46,130 nucleotides of DNA from Lingula anatina (lineage: Eukaryota; Brachiopoda; Lingulata; Lingulida; Lingulidae), in NCBI RefSeq assembly GCF_001039355.2, contig NW_019775505.1:151189-197318 (forward strand), written 5' to 3'. The first letter of the stretch is position 1, and the number at the start of each line of letters is the position of its first letter. Below the pieces are notes generated by a model. The model was not told the DNA's origin. It ran no database searches and saw only the letters and a list, made by a program, of their open reading frames with translations. Positions 11,908 to 39,303 of this stretch are shown here, piece after piece. Position numbers and translations under genes: made by a program.

Positions 11908-12797
11908 GTAAAATGTGATAGTTTCTGCAGCATTTTAAAGCGGCTGAATGTGGCAGGAGATACACATTGTCTACGCATCAAATTAAGAAAAATACTGAAG
12001 GATTTTACATTTCATTTTAAATGCTTCAATACTCATATAAAACAGCAGTCGTGCTTAAATCAAGTCGATTGTAGCCAGAGAGTAGGTCGATAGGATAAGG
12101 TTTTTAGTACATAAATGAGGCGAATACTGTAGACTTAATATGGGACTTACACAAGGAATTAGACTTTCTCCGACCTATGAGCAAGCTCGTCCCGTGGGAC
12201 CTTATCAAGAACGTGATTGGACAATTAAACCTTATGATGCTAACATCAGCAAAAAATAGCCATGAGAACATCATTCGCTACGTTAATCTAATTCTCAAAA
12301 CTAATCAGTAATTAAGGCATGGAATGAATGCCAATCAATATGGTCCCATGTACAGGCTGTACAGTAGTCGGTTTTTAATTAGGAAGACGATAGTCCTCTA
12401 CTTAGTGGGCTTACATGGTCACGCAACGTAGTTGATGATCCAAGGGTGTTTTATTTTATACTGAGTAGGCCTACCAGTTCGTATCAATCCCAAGTTCTGT
12501 TACGCGTGTGCATGTTGATGTATATAATGTATAGTTGTACATATATATAACACCGCTTCCAGAAGGAAACGGGTTGCGTTTCATAAATGGGATATTTGTT
12601 GTTATTATTAGAATGGCACCAGTATAAACTAAGTGGCATAATACACAGGACTTTAATATGAGTTATTTCCTACATTTCTATGCAACTGTTTCACCTACTC
12701 ATATGAATGACGTTATCATATTAAACATATTTTCGGTACTTGGTTGTGGTTTTTCTTATTTCTTGCGATACTCAATGTAGTGGACGTGTGTTTATAC

Positions 12798-12885
<88 letters not shown>

Positions 12886-13581
12886 GGTCAAAACAGACTT
12901 ACACTCCTGACACACACACATTTTGCCAGACTATAAAAAGGATTATGACTGAGATGGGCTGATTTAAATAACGTATGGAAAGCAGAGGCGCGTGTATCAC
13001 TTTTTATTGAGACAAACTATCTTTAGTTTCCACATTTTTCGTCAGTATCGATCAATCAATCAATGCGGTAAACACTACATACCTCTAAATCTAATTTCGA
13101 TAAAATACCCATTTCTAAACATTAAAACCTAAATTACCAATTACATAAAGAATAAATTTTAAAAAACCTGAATGAAATCTCAGTACTTTGGCGTAGTTTT
13201 TGCCACCTATAAGTATTTTAACGCCGTATACAACGAATCCACTGACCAGATATTTCTGTTAACTAACTTTCACTAGCTCAGGTGAATGTGTTTAGATTAA
13301 AGTGTTTTTATTACTTAAAACCCCCATGTTGCTCTAATTCTATCACAGTAAATATGCCATATTATCCGTCTTGCCCTGGCATGACGAATTTCCATAATTA
13401 CATACTATCTAAATTTTCACAAGATTCTCTGCGGCAGGGAGACAGAAACGTTCGAGAAAACAATCGGTTTAAACAATGGTCATGTTATACGATCACTGCC
13501 ATGAAACGCTTTGCCATAAAACCTTTTCTACCCTACACGTTCCATTCAATCCGCTATATATAAACAAAACGTTGTAAAGAA
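11907..13581. other. Gene-free stretch
   Basis: No exon recognised. Contains only a compound microsatellite at 12799-12887 and a small ATCA/TCAA repeat near 13050. Confidence 0.55.
12799..12887. repeat. Compound (GT)n-(GA)n-(G)n microsatellite
   Basis: GT repeat passes directly into a GA repeat of about 58 bases and then 13 G. All purine-rich on the plus strand. Confidence 0.95.
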
Positions 13582-13633
13582 ATGCGGGCTTATCTGTTTG
13601 TCATATCTATATATATACTTTTTACTGGGACAA
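13582..13633 (+). CDS. Putative orphan signal-peptide exon
   Basis: ATG at 13582 opens a hydrophobic peptide MRAYLFVISIYILFTGT and meets a strong donor (A, then gtaagt) in phase 1. This is the same architecture as the first exon of the quiver-like gene 10.8 kb upstream. A possible partner acceptor at about 13834 (aataattctag) gives only SLTREEVESM and a stop, so no complete gene can be built. It may be the start of a secreted or Ly6-type protein whose other exons are missing, a dead paralogue, or chance. Confidence 0.25.
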
Positions 13634-14078
13634 GTAAGTCATGAACATGTTAACAGGCGGTTTTTCTCGCGGTTTCCACCATGATTAATTCATACAAAAA
13701 ACTGCTTCCATTTGATGCTCATCGCATCCACAAAATCTGTTTTCCCCACAATTCCGTTCGAGATGATATGTCAGTCTATAACTTGCACATTAAATCTCGC
13801 TTTATATATATATATTTTTTTTTAATAATTCTAGGTTTGACCAGGGAGGAAGTGGAGAGCATGTAAATTCCTCTCCCTGTATCACCATAAGTTCTTAATA
13901 GCGTGCCCTAATGATGTCACCAGTTGTCGTTGTACTGGTACTGGGTCTCGTTTTCGTTTCCTTCCGGTTGCTGGTAATGCGTCTCCGTCTGCACAGGCGG
14001 CGTTGCCGACATGAACAGACCTTGTGTGCCACTCTGGTAGCCATTTTGCTAAAATATAAAACGTTAATTACGTGTGAG

Positions 14079-14151
14079 ATAATACACTGTCACCCGAGCG
14101 TCAGCGAGAGGTGTTCATGGCATATATCGCGAGAGGGTGACAGTGTATTAT
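14079..14151. repeat. Perfect 17-bp inverted repeat (hairpin)
   Basis: ATAATACACTGTCACCC at 14079-14095 is exactly complementary to GGGTGACAGTGTATTAT at 14135-14151, with a 39-base loop. It lies inside a 97-codon ORF (13911-14204) whose first 50 residues are hydrophobic and arginine-rich. Probably the core of a repeat element. Confidence 0.75.
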
Positions 14152-15160
14152 TTGACATACATACCGAGAAAAAATACGGGCATTTCATCCTAAAACACCC
14201 CTAAAATCGAATAAAGTGACCCTATATCACGCTCTAGAGATGTTATACGGAATAAACTCGTCCACGTGCGCTGGTCACCTCCCGCCAATGTCTGACCAAT
14301 TTGGTCAATTTTTGCTAAATACTTGTCGTGGACGTTCAACTTGAAAAGTATTTAATCAACCGTCGACACTGACTATGCGCGTCTCAGCTGAGCCACACCT
14401 AGCTGGGACTGCTGCAGAAAAAAAGGTCCCATGGCAAAACCTCTACTTTTTAGTGACATTTCTGATAAACAAGGAGTTTCGGACTGGAATATAATTTTTC
14501 ACAAGTGCAAATGAGAAAGAAATTTACTTTTTGGTGATATTTCTGACAACGAAGCAGTTTCGGAATATAGCCAAAATCAGACGGATGTTTATTACAAGTT
14601 CACCGGAGTAATAATTCTATTTATTATTGTTATTTCTGACGACGAGGCGGTTAAGGAATATAGTCAAAATCAAACGGATATTTATTTCAGGTCCACAGGA
14701 GTAATAATTCTACGTTTTGGTGACATTTTTTACTACGAGGCGCTTTTGGAATATACATGTGCTGGTTTTCAGAGCATTCATGTGCTACATGTAATTAAAA
14801 GTTCCAATGGGGAATATATTTCATTTCTACCGATATAGCTGATAAAGAGGAAGAATGAACAGCTTAAAAACAAAAGGTAAATAACACAACCCTCGTTAAA
14901 AAGTTATAGATTTACAAATAATTTGTATGCACGTGTCGATTAAATTTTAACGAATTCCCGTTTTTAAATCATATCCATATGTTATGACTTAGTGTAATTA
15001 AATTATAAATAATAATCGTTAAACGTGAAAAGTTCATGCTATTTTAAGAGTGTGAGAGATTTTTAATTTGTCTACTGGTAGATATTTAACGCAAGCAACG
15101 TCACTATTCTCTTGATGCCAAGAAGGTCACATGATCACTCTGTCTTTGGCTTTCAGCACT

Positions 15161-15211
15161 GATTTAACCAAGATGTAGTCGTGAAATTCTAGACTACATC
15201 GAGGTTAAATC
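15161..15211. repeat. Hairpin in the 3' flank of MFSD6-like copy A
   Basis: Twenty-base arms (GATTTAACCAAGATGTAGTC and the near complement) with 2 mismatches and an 11-base loop. A second hairpin, CACTGAAGC / GCTTCAGTG, follows at 15295-15328. Both are repeated in copy B (25040-25090 and 25174-25207). Confidence 0.7.
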
Positions 15212-15426
15212 CGAGTTTTCCGAGAGACGCTACGCAGAAATGTCGAGTGAAGCGAGATATGTTTGGGTAGCGGCTCGAGGTTGCCCTCGATCTTCACTGA
15301 AGCTTGACTAAATGGACAGGCTTCAGTGATCATCATATCGCCACGGTCATATAACATCCCTAGGTATGTATGGTAACAAGATTGAATGCTTAACCAGTGA
15401 GGGGGACTTTTTCTCAGCCCTTGTAT

Positions 15427-15432
15427 TTTATT
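15427..15432 (-). terminator. Possible poly(A) signal, MFSD6-like copy A
   Basis: AATAAA on the minus strand, 31 bases beyond the proposed stop codon of the terminal exon. The equivalent in copy B is 25306-25311. Confidence 0.4.
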
Positions 15433-15462
15433 GTACAGTATCGACATTTTAATAAAATCCTT

Positions 15463-24154
<8,692 letters not shown>

Positions 24155-24155
24155 N
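24155..24155. other. Single N: assembly join between copies A and B
   Basis: The base before belongs to copy A in mid-exon; ten bases after it copy B begins with the far (3') end of the same gene. A single N is a typical placeholder for a gap of unknown size. Confidence 0.8.
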
Positions 24156-25305
24156 ATTCTTACGTAATGTCTGACCAATTTGGTCAATTTTTGCTAAATA
24201 CTTGTCGTGGACGTTCAACTTGAAAAGTATTTAATCAACCGTCGACACTGACCATGCGCGTCTCAGCTGAGCCACACCTAGCTGGGACTGCTGCAGAAAA
24301 AAGTCCCAAGGCAAAACCTCTACTTTTTAGTGACATTTCTGATAAAAAAGGAGTTTCGGACTGGAATATAATTTTTCACAAGTGCAAAGGAGAAAGAATT
24401 TTACTTTTTGGTGATATTTCTGACAACGAGGCAGTTTCGGAATATAGCCAAAATCAGACGGATGTTTATTACAAGTTCACCGGAGTAATAATTCTATTTT
24501 TCATTGTTATTTCTGACGACGAGGCGGTTAAGGAATAGAGTCAAAATCAAATGGATATTTATTTCAAGTCCACAGGAGTAATAATTCTACGTTTTGGTGA
24601 CATTTTTTACTACGAGGCGCTTTTGGAATATACATGTGCTGGTTTTCAGAGCATTCATGTGCTACATGTAATTAAAAGTTCAAAGGGGGAATGTATTTCA
24701 TTTCTACCGATATAGCTGATAAAGAGGAAGAATGAACAGCTTAAAAACAAAAGGTAAATAACACAACCCTCGTTAAAAAGTTATAGATTTACAAATGATT
24801 TGTATGCACGTGTCGCTTAAATTTAAACGAATTCCCGTTTTTAAATCATATCCATATGTTATGACTTAGTGTAATAAAATTATAAATAATAATCGTTAAA
24901 CGTGAAAAGTTCATGCTATTTTTTAAGAGTGTGAGAGATTTTTAATTTGTCTACTGGTAGGTATTTAACGCAAGCAACGTCACTATTCTCTTGATGCCAA
25001 GAAGGTCACATGATCACTTTGTCTTTGGCTTTCAGCACTGATTTAACCAAGATGTAGTCGTAATATTCTAGACTACATCGAGGTTAAATCCGAGTTTTCC
25101 GAGAGACGCTACGCAGAAATGTCGAGTGAAGCGAGATATGTTTGGGTAGCGGCTCGAGGTTGCCCTCGATCTTCACTGAAGCTTGACTAAATGGACAGGC
25201 TTCAGTGATCATCATATCGCCACGGTCATATAACATCCCTAGGTATGTATGGTAACAAGATTGAATGCTTAACCAGTGAGGGGGACTTTTTCTCAGCCCT
25301 TGTAT

Positions 25306-25311
25306 TTTATT
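25306..25311 (-). terminator. Possible poly(A) signal, MFSD6-like copy B
   Basis: AATAAA on the minus strand just beyond the proposed terminal exon, conserved between copies. Confidence 0.4.
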
Positions 25312-25341
25312 GTACAGTATCGACATTTTAATTAATTCCTT

Positions 25342-32191
<6,850 letters not shown>

Positions 32192-32922
32192 GGTGATGGC
32201 TTTTTATTATTGCTGATTATGTTACTGTTATTGGTGTCGTTGTTGGTGCCGGGGGGACGAAACTGTTGATAAGGTGGAAGGTCCTTTTAAATATGGATAC
32301 CAGCTGAAAATGTAATATTTATACTTTTATAAATGCATTCCATACAGCTCATTGAAACCAACTGAGTACTAGTAAAATTTATTGTCATAAAAAATGGATC
32401 CCACACTTACCCTTTGTGGAACGTTTGTCTTAAAAAAGGGAAGCAAAAATATACTGGTCGTGCTGCATTTAAATTTATCAGTCCTTAATATGCGTTTCAT
32501 GTTGTACTAGCTAAGAATTTGTACCATTCAATATTTACTGTATATGCACCTGTATAATAAAGCTATTGAGTTAGACCTATATGACTGCAAAGAAATCATA
32601 TAACAACATGTACGGAATTGTAATGAAACAAGATGTAGCAACGATGAAAAGACCGGCATACATCACACTAGTCTTACATATATGACAACCGCATCCTTCT
32701 TAGCTTGATAATTTTAGCGATTGTCAAAGACATACGTATGTAATTCAGACTGCAAAATTGCTACAACAAATTAGCAGTGTGGTTATTAGTTTTTCTCTTC
32801 AGAATAAATAAGCAGAAATACAGTTTTTTCTGATAATGGGGTGTTCTTGTACGCCTGCAGAAACTCATTACAGAATCAATTTATTTTATCACAAAAATGG
32901 CTGCAACTGCAATAACCCTTCA

Positions 32923-32932
32923 TATATAAAAG
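32923..32932 (+). promoter_or_regulatory. TATA-box-like sequence TATATAAAAG
   Basis: Strong consensus TATA box on the plus strand followed by a GC-richer patch (cgtggccggg), about 730 bases upstream of the MFSD6-like start and facing away from it. No gene is recognised downstream, so its role is unproven. Confidence 0.25.
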
Positions 32933-35900
32933 CGTGGCCGGGATCGATCACAGAGGCTGGACTCACTCATGATCAGTAAACACAATTTTGTAATCTAGTT
33001 ATTTCACATAATGTGGACCAACTCAACAGATTACCGTCCGTTTCAACTTAAATGCGAGAGAGGATTTCAAAATCGGCATCACCTTCGTCTTGCTCGCTCT
33101 TACCGAACCTCTTATTTAATTTGACACTTTGGCAAAAGTCAAATAACCACTTCATATACTTATACAGCAAAACCATTACCCCAATCATACTCCTTAAAAG
33201 AAATCAATCTTTTTCACAATTTTTTTCTGTGCCAACTATTCTCCAAGCATACCACGTATTGTGTAACGCTGCTGGCTATAGAGCAGTGCCTATTGTTTGT
33301 TGAAGAGTCAACATACAAACGTAGAGATCCATTATCAGTGGCAGCAGTTTGACTTCTCAGCTTCTAAATCCCTACTATTGATTCTGAGAAATCCCATTTA
33401 AACGGAATTTTATAAAAGACATAGGAAATCAATTGAAAGACCTATCGACCAATATGTCTCTCGCCGCGCCTTTCTAGTGAATATACTGTCAAACCAAGAC
33501 ACAAGCCCTTGGCCATTGCAATTGCTTCTCCGAACATATGATTTTACACTGAGAATGTAGCTGATTTTGTTAGAGGAAATCTGTAATCACGCTACAGGAA
33601 ATTCGCTCAGTAAAAGGCTTGAAATCGTCTAGAGTCTTCAAGACTGTGGGTTTTGTGCAGACGAATTTGCAACACAAAACTCGATGGGAATGAAGTAGGC
33701 CTACTCTTAAAATAGTTTTTGTCGATACTCACCGTAGATATCCAATTAGAAATCCACTTGACATCGCATACTACTGCGATATTTTGCTTGAAACTTGTTT
33801 TAAACACAGCTGCCGGGTGCAGTGTAGATGATGCTCATACAATCGGGTGAATTTACAACATCAAATTATTTCGCCACTATTAATGCATTGTATCAATACA
33901 CTGTGTATATGTACTGCGAAGATATATTGGGGTGTTTTAGAATAACATTTCCCTGCCTTCGAGACATTTCTATATGATATATATGACACAATGGCACTGT
34001 ACACATCTCTGAAGTTCAGAGCGCATAAGAAGTGTGGAGTTTATCCACAGAGGCAGCTATTTATATCTTCCATTATGTACCAAAGGCAACTTTCGTCAGT
34101 GAACCGACTAGGATAAATCTCATAAGTGCCCCCGAAATGTTGCCGTAAAACAATAAAGTGTAAATTTACCGAAGTATGTTTGAAAAGCTGAAGCGGTGCC
34201 CCCATTGGTTTGCTTTGTTATACAAGTTTACCCCAGTATTAGCCGTAGCTTAGTTAATGTATATAATGTATTCTGCACATAATCATCCCAGCAGTGGTTT
34301 ATTTGGTTACAATAAACTGTCTCATATATTTTCTTTGAAGGGCAGCTGGAAGTCGGGCAATTTACTGACCGGATTTTTGCCAGCACGGCGTGTGTACGTA
34401 TTGATTGCAAGTTTTAGTAATAAGGTTATAACTAACATTAAGCCACTTCATCGATCTCAGCATTTATTGATCGCGCGTACGGGTTTTGCCATTATTTTTA
34501 TGTTATTGTTTTGCCTGTTATGTCCGAAATAACATCTGTTTGGGATGCTGGTTTTAATGATACAATTGATCAACACCGGAGAGAAAAATAAAAGGGTTGG
34601 TTACATAAAGGCCCTTCTCAAAGCATTTCTATTGTGTAGCAAATTAGGTTTCCTGTGAATTTCCCCTTTTGTGCCAAAATGACAATGAGTTATTGCTAAT
34701 TTTGCACAAGGAGCTTTGTCCTCATTCTTAGAAAGAAGAATGTGATTTAAAGTAATTGCAATAGGTTCATTTTTGTACAAATGCACTGCTCTGAAATTTC
34801 GTTTCCATCATTATCTCTATTGTCAATAGTGCAATATTTTCTTGTTACTGAAATATCTATAATAAACGCAATAAGTTTAGGCAGTAAGACAAGGAAGTCT
34901 ACCACAACCGAATCATTTGATTTCTGCACAATAATAGAAGTAGCAACTTATTGTCCATAGGGATGTTACATTATGTATTTCCCTTCGAAGTCTTCCGTTC
35001 GGATTCGCAATGACAAACGTCATTCATGTACCTTGCACATGCAAGCGACGCATCAATTGTACATGTGCAATGTTGTGGAATAAACACAGGGGTGTAGTTT
35101 TTTACGGAGAATAACGTTTGTTTGTCTTACGTACTTGTAAATGGTTAAATCTATTTTCACAATGCATTTTCTAATAAAAACCCTTACAACTTCACCGGTA
35201 TGCCGAGCAGTGTACATTTATTATTTATCTATTTTTTTTTTTTTGGGGGGGGGAGGAGGGAAGGGTCTATCATTAGTTTATCATACAAATGGTTATTACT
35301 GTCATAGAATTATTCGTCAGGCCTAAGGCGGTTATGGGATTACTTTTCAGTGGAGGGTACAAACACGTATACTTGTTCTCCTGTCAAAATAGACTATAGT
35401 GCATAACCGACAACTCTGATTTCTTCTAAGTACGACCTCCTACATCCATTGAAAGTTAATCTTTGTGATACTTTTCAAGAAATAACTTCAATAAAGAGAG
35501 TATGGTTTGTACTTAATCTAGCAGTTGCATGCACTGTACAGTGTGCGTCGAACTTTCCTACTGTACACTTTGTGATAATTGTCGACCTGGTGGTTTTCTT
35601 GCCACACTGGACATTTTGAAACACGCTGTTACAATTAAGCGAAAAAAACTGAGTTGCACTGTCAAAATTCACACCTCACAGGCACCTCTTTCTATTTCTA
35701 AGAGAACATGAACAATCCAGCTTTCAATCTACTCAAAGGCTATGTATCATATCATTTAAATTACAGGTACGTGCACTTAACGTCAATACTACAAAGTGAC
35801 AACGTCAGAAACGACAAACTTACCCCTCTCCTCTACATATTACCAAGAACTCATCAGAAGAACTGCTACAATATCGCGACGGTACAACGAGTGCAAAATC

Positions 35901-36933
35901 AATGAAGAAGCAATAGAAAGCACACTGCCTACTGAGCCTGGTGCATGCGGCATCCTCGACGTAGAGCAAGAATCGATAAATTATTCAAGGATTTGAAGTT
36001 CCATAGCGCGTCGATATTCGCACACACTGTACATGTAACTTGCTCCATTTTATTTTGTTAGGTTATATAAGGAAAAACATGATTTTTACCATGTTGGAGT
36101 TAAAGACGGAAATCTCCTATCAAGATGATGTGCTATTTAAAATATGTAATATGCGTAAAAGGACAAATCCAAGGCGATGCATAGGGTTAGAATGATTTAT
36201 CGGCGTGACAGTTTGTCGCTAATCATAATTTCAGTTGCCACGGTTGGTAAGTGGTAGGCCAAGTATTTCCCAAGATAGTTTTCATATCTATAACCATAAA
36301 GGGCGGTGGCGGGAAATTTTATCCATAAAGAAACTATTATTACACCGGAGTTACGACTGCTTGGGCATGTTTTTTTCACCCACTCTCATTCCTTTTAATT
36401 AAAGATGGGGCTTTGGCAAGGGTTTATAGTCAGCATCAAATCCATGCAACAACGGTAATGAACTTTAAATGTTGCAGCATTTTCCTTCGTTACATATTTG
36501 TTCTCCAAGCAATAACAAGCCAGGTGAAACAGGGCTTTAATACATGCACCTTTATGTTGAAGCATGGGTTTTACTCTTCAAATGGTGGTGTTTAGAGAGA
36601 TATGGGAGTCGGAGGACGATTTTGTGTTTAAGTTCTTTCTGTCTAAGCATCTGTACCCAAAACCCGATTTCTTCATTTTACTACATCATAACGTCTAAAT
36701 TCAAGCATTTTCAAAAAACAAATGCAAAAAGGGAGAGGTGTTTTGATACTCAGAACTGCGGACGTTGACTTTTTCTGTTATATCTATAGCATAATCCATT
36801 ACCTAAACAAATAAATAGTCTTAAACTGTCGCTGTCGGTCATAAACCCACACGTCTCCGGAGATTTAAAGATCAATAATATCTTTTACGCCTTTTAGACA
36901 AAAACGGTGCTCAAACAGTTTTTCTGAGAACCA

Positions 36934-37077
36934 CTCACTATGTTTTGTATGCACAATGCGTTGATGTTTATAGATTTTTTGTCCACACTGTGTCAGGAGA
37001 CCCTTCAGCTCACTATGTTCAGAACGCAAAATGTGTTGATGTTTATAGTATTTTTGTCCACACTGTGTCAAGAGACC
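36934..37077. repeat. 75-bp tandem duplication (two units)
   Basis: Units starting CTCACTATGTT at 36934 and 37009, both containing GTTGATGTTTATAG and GTCCACACTGTGTCA, with about 10 differences. Confidence 0.85.
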
Positions 37078-37610
37078 GATACGGCAATCGATACATCAAC
37101 CCTGATGGAACTCAGTTTAAATAAAACCCAGTTCGATACCATCCCGCGAGATATCGATTTTTGAAAGGCTTCGGGTCTCCGGCATTTCCCTCGGAGAGGA
37201 AGTTGTAGTGACCCCAACAAAAACATAGTAGTTTTGCGTGAACAGTTTCAATAACATTGTTACGATAGACTACATAAGCCGACAGCAACAGAGGAAAGGC
37301 GCAAACAAACATTATGTAACACTTAAATTGTAAATTTCGAGGCGGAATGTATAAAAACACAACAATACTACTTGAATTCTTGAGATATTATGGAAATATT
37401 GAAAAGAAATCTTAAAGACGGGGGATGATGGGAAACAGACACTCCTCTCCAACATTTACCATGAATGGTAATTTTTGTGTATATCACAATTGGAATAGAG
37501 ATTTGAATATCATTAAAACAAAAACAGATATTTCTAGGAATTGTGCTCACTAGCGAATTTTGTTTTTATAAAAAAAGAAGAAGAATCATCTCTTATCGGA
37601 TTTTATATTG

Positions 37611-37611
<1 letters not shown>

Positions 37612-37668
<57 letters not shown>

Positions 37669-37669
37669 G
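37612..37669. repeat. (AAT)n microsatellite
   Basis: About 19 AAT units without interruption. Confidence 0.95.
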
Positions 37670-38103
37670 TGTGACTAAATATTGGATGGTACGAGCACTA
37701 TAAAAGAGTGATAAAAGTAACAAAATTCATCATGAAACAGTCTACTGCTATAAGATACAATGTAGCGCACTTTTATTTTTATTTTTTGTACTAGCACTGA
37801 AGTATCATTCATTCTTAAGAACATTTGTGAAGACCTGTTATGGGTCACTATTTCGTACTTTTTTTTCAAACCAGTAATAACCGCGACATCTTAACACCAA
37901 CATTTCTGTTTGTCTGAGACTATCGAGGTTACCATATTTTTTAAAGAAGCAAAATATGGCACACTGAAAACTGTAGTATATGATAATTCAAATTGTATCA
38001 GGGTACGAGTTTAAATACGAAAAGCTCACAGAGTCAAATCAATCCAATTGCGTCAGCTGAGACGCGTTGTCTCAATTAACACAACATGATTCCGAATTCT
38101 AGC

Positions 38104-38242
38104 CCGGTAAAACAGCAATGGAAGTCCGCTAGGAACCATTCGTCCCATATAATAACCCCAATACTCCGACTAATCCTAACCTTTACTAAACATATGGGAG
38201 GCCGGACTTCCATTTCTAGGACTTCCATCCCTGTCACACCGG
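38104..38242. mobile_element. MITE, family 'CCGGTGTGACA', shortened copy
   Basis: Right end CATCCCTGTCACACCGG is intact; the left end is degraded (CCGGTAAAACAGCAATGG). About 40 bp of the interior are missing relative to 19645-19824; retains ACTCCGACTAATCCTAACCT. Confidence 0.75.
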
Positions 38243-38321
38243 CTTAATCAACTCGCCCCGTTTTTTACATTAAACAGAAACAAACTCTCTCTCTCTCTCT
38301 CTCTCTCATTAAACTATAAAG

Positions 38322-38539
38322 CCCCCTTTACACTGGACGGCGTCCCTTCTGCGTCCAGCAGTACGGCCCCATTTGAGAGTTAAAAATTATAATACTTTAC
38401 GTGCCGACAACTGGCCGATCATTGAGCATTCATTCTGATACAAAATCAATCCTCGTGCCTCCTTATTTGGACCACAGCGATGCCAAATTTCATGGTCGCA
38501 GATAGGACGCAGAAAGGACGCCGTCCAGTGTAAAGGGGG
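38322..38539. mobile_element. 218-bp MITE with CCCCCTTTACACTGGACGGC ends
   Basis: Arms of about 32 bp: CCCCCTTTACACTGGACGGC continuing GTCC.TTCTGCGTCC, and the complement at 38508-38539. It is flanked on both sides by a CAAACTCTCTCT tract (38281 and 38545). CCCTTTACACTGG ends recall piggyBac-type short elements, but no TTAA duplication is present. Confidence 0.85.
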
Positions 38540-39303
38540 TATTACAAACTCTCTCTTCCTCTCTCTCTCGTGAATTTCTTAATTTTTTTGCAGGTCCAGA
38601 TTTAACAAAGGTGCTATTCTCTCACTTAACTTAATTGATAAAACAGTTATTTTTGACAAAAGTCATATACGGCGTTTCTATCCACCATCTATGGACTACA
38701 ACTAACAATATATCTAGAGTAAATTGATGTAGGTGGAACGCTGAATAATTACTCCATTGAAGAGCTTAAAGCTTAGAGCTTCATATTTGCGCAAGGAATT
38801 ATATATACATATACATATGCATACACATATACATGTCATTATAAACAGTGTTGACAAGTCCGACTCTTCATTGATCAATAGTCTCGCACCTGTTGCATTT
38901 AAGTTAAGTCAGGTTAAACTGAATTATTTATCTACGGAAATGTCACGTCACCAATGCTGCTGTTTTTGTTGCGTTTTTGAATGACAGTCTTAAATATTAA
39001 TGTGCGTTGCAAAATGCCATCAGAGCAAAACGCAAACAACATCTGCGCTCTTGTTAAAAGGCCAGTAGCTTGCTGGGAGTCGAAACAGAACGATGGTACA
39101 ATGCAGCCTTAAAGAATTCAATTCCAGTCGATATTAATCGTCGTAGCAAGAAGCCTCATGGTATCCCAGAAAAGAAGAATGGTTCAAACATCCACTTTTG
39201 TGTTCTAATTGGATAAATTGACATCGATTAATCAGTACCAGTGCCATTTTTGTTCTGTGCCAAAAAAGGATGAAAACAAAAATCTCAGCCACGTTATACA
39301 AGG

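Larger units (their letters stand above)
32192..39303. other. 7-kb stretch without a firm gene
   Basis: The first part must hold the 5' UTR and promoter of the MFSD6-like gene (minus strand). It also holds a TATA-like site on the plus strand (32923), a candidate coding stretch at 35781-35996, a 75-bp tandem duplication (36934), an (AAT)n tract (37612) and two MITEs (38104, 38322). Confidence 0.55.

Noticed and set aside
13911-14204. 97-codon ORF with hydrophobic start
   Set aside because: Arginine-rich, spans a perfect inverted repeat, and lacks any familiar domain; more likely part of a repeat.
15205-15447. 80-codon minus ORF identical in both large copies
   Set aside because: It contains both hairpins and starts downstream of the likely poly(A) signal; identity reflects the recent origin of the copies, and no splice-compatible exon border was found.
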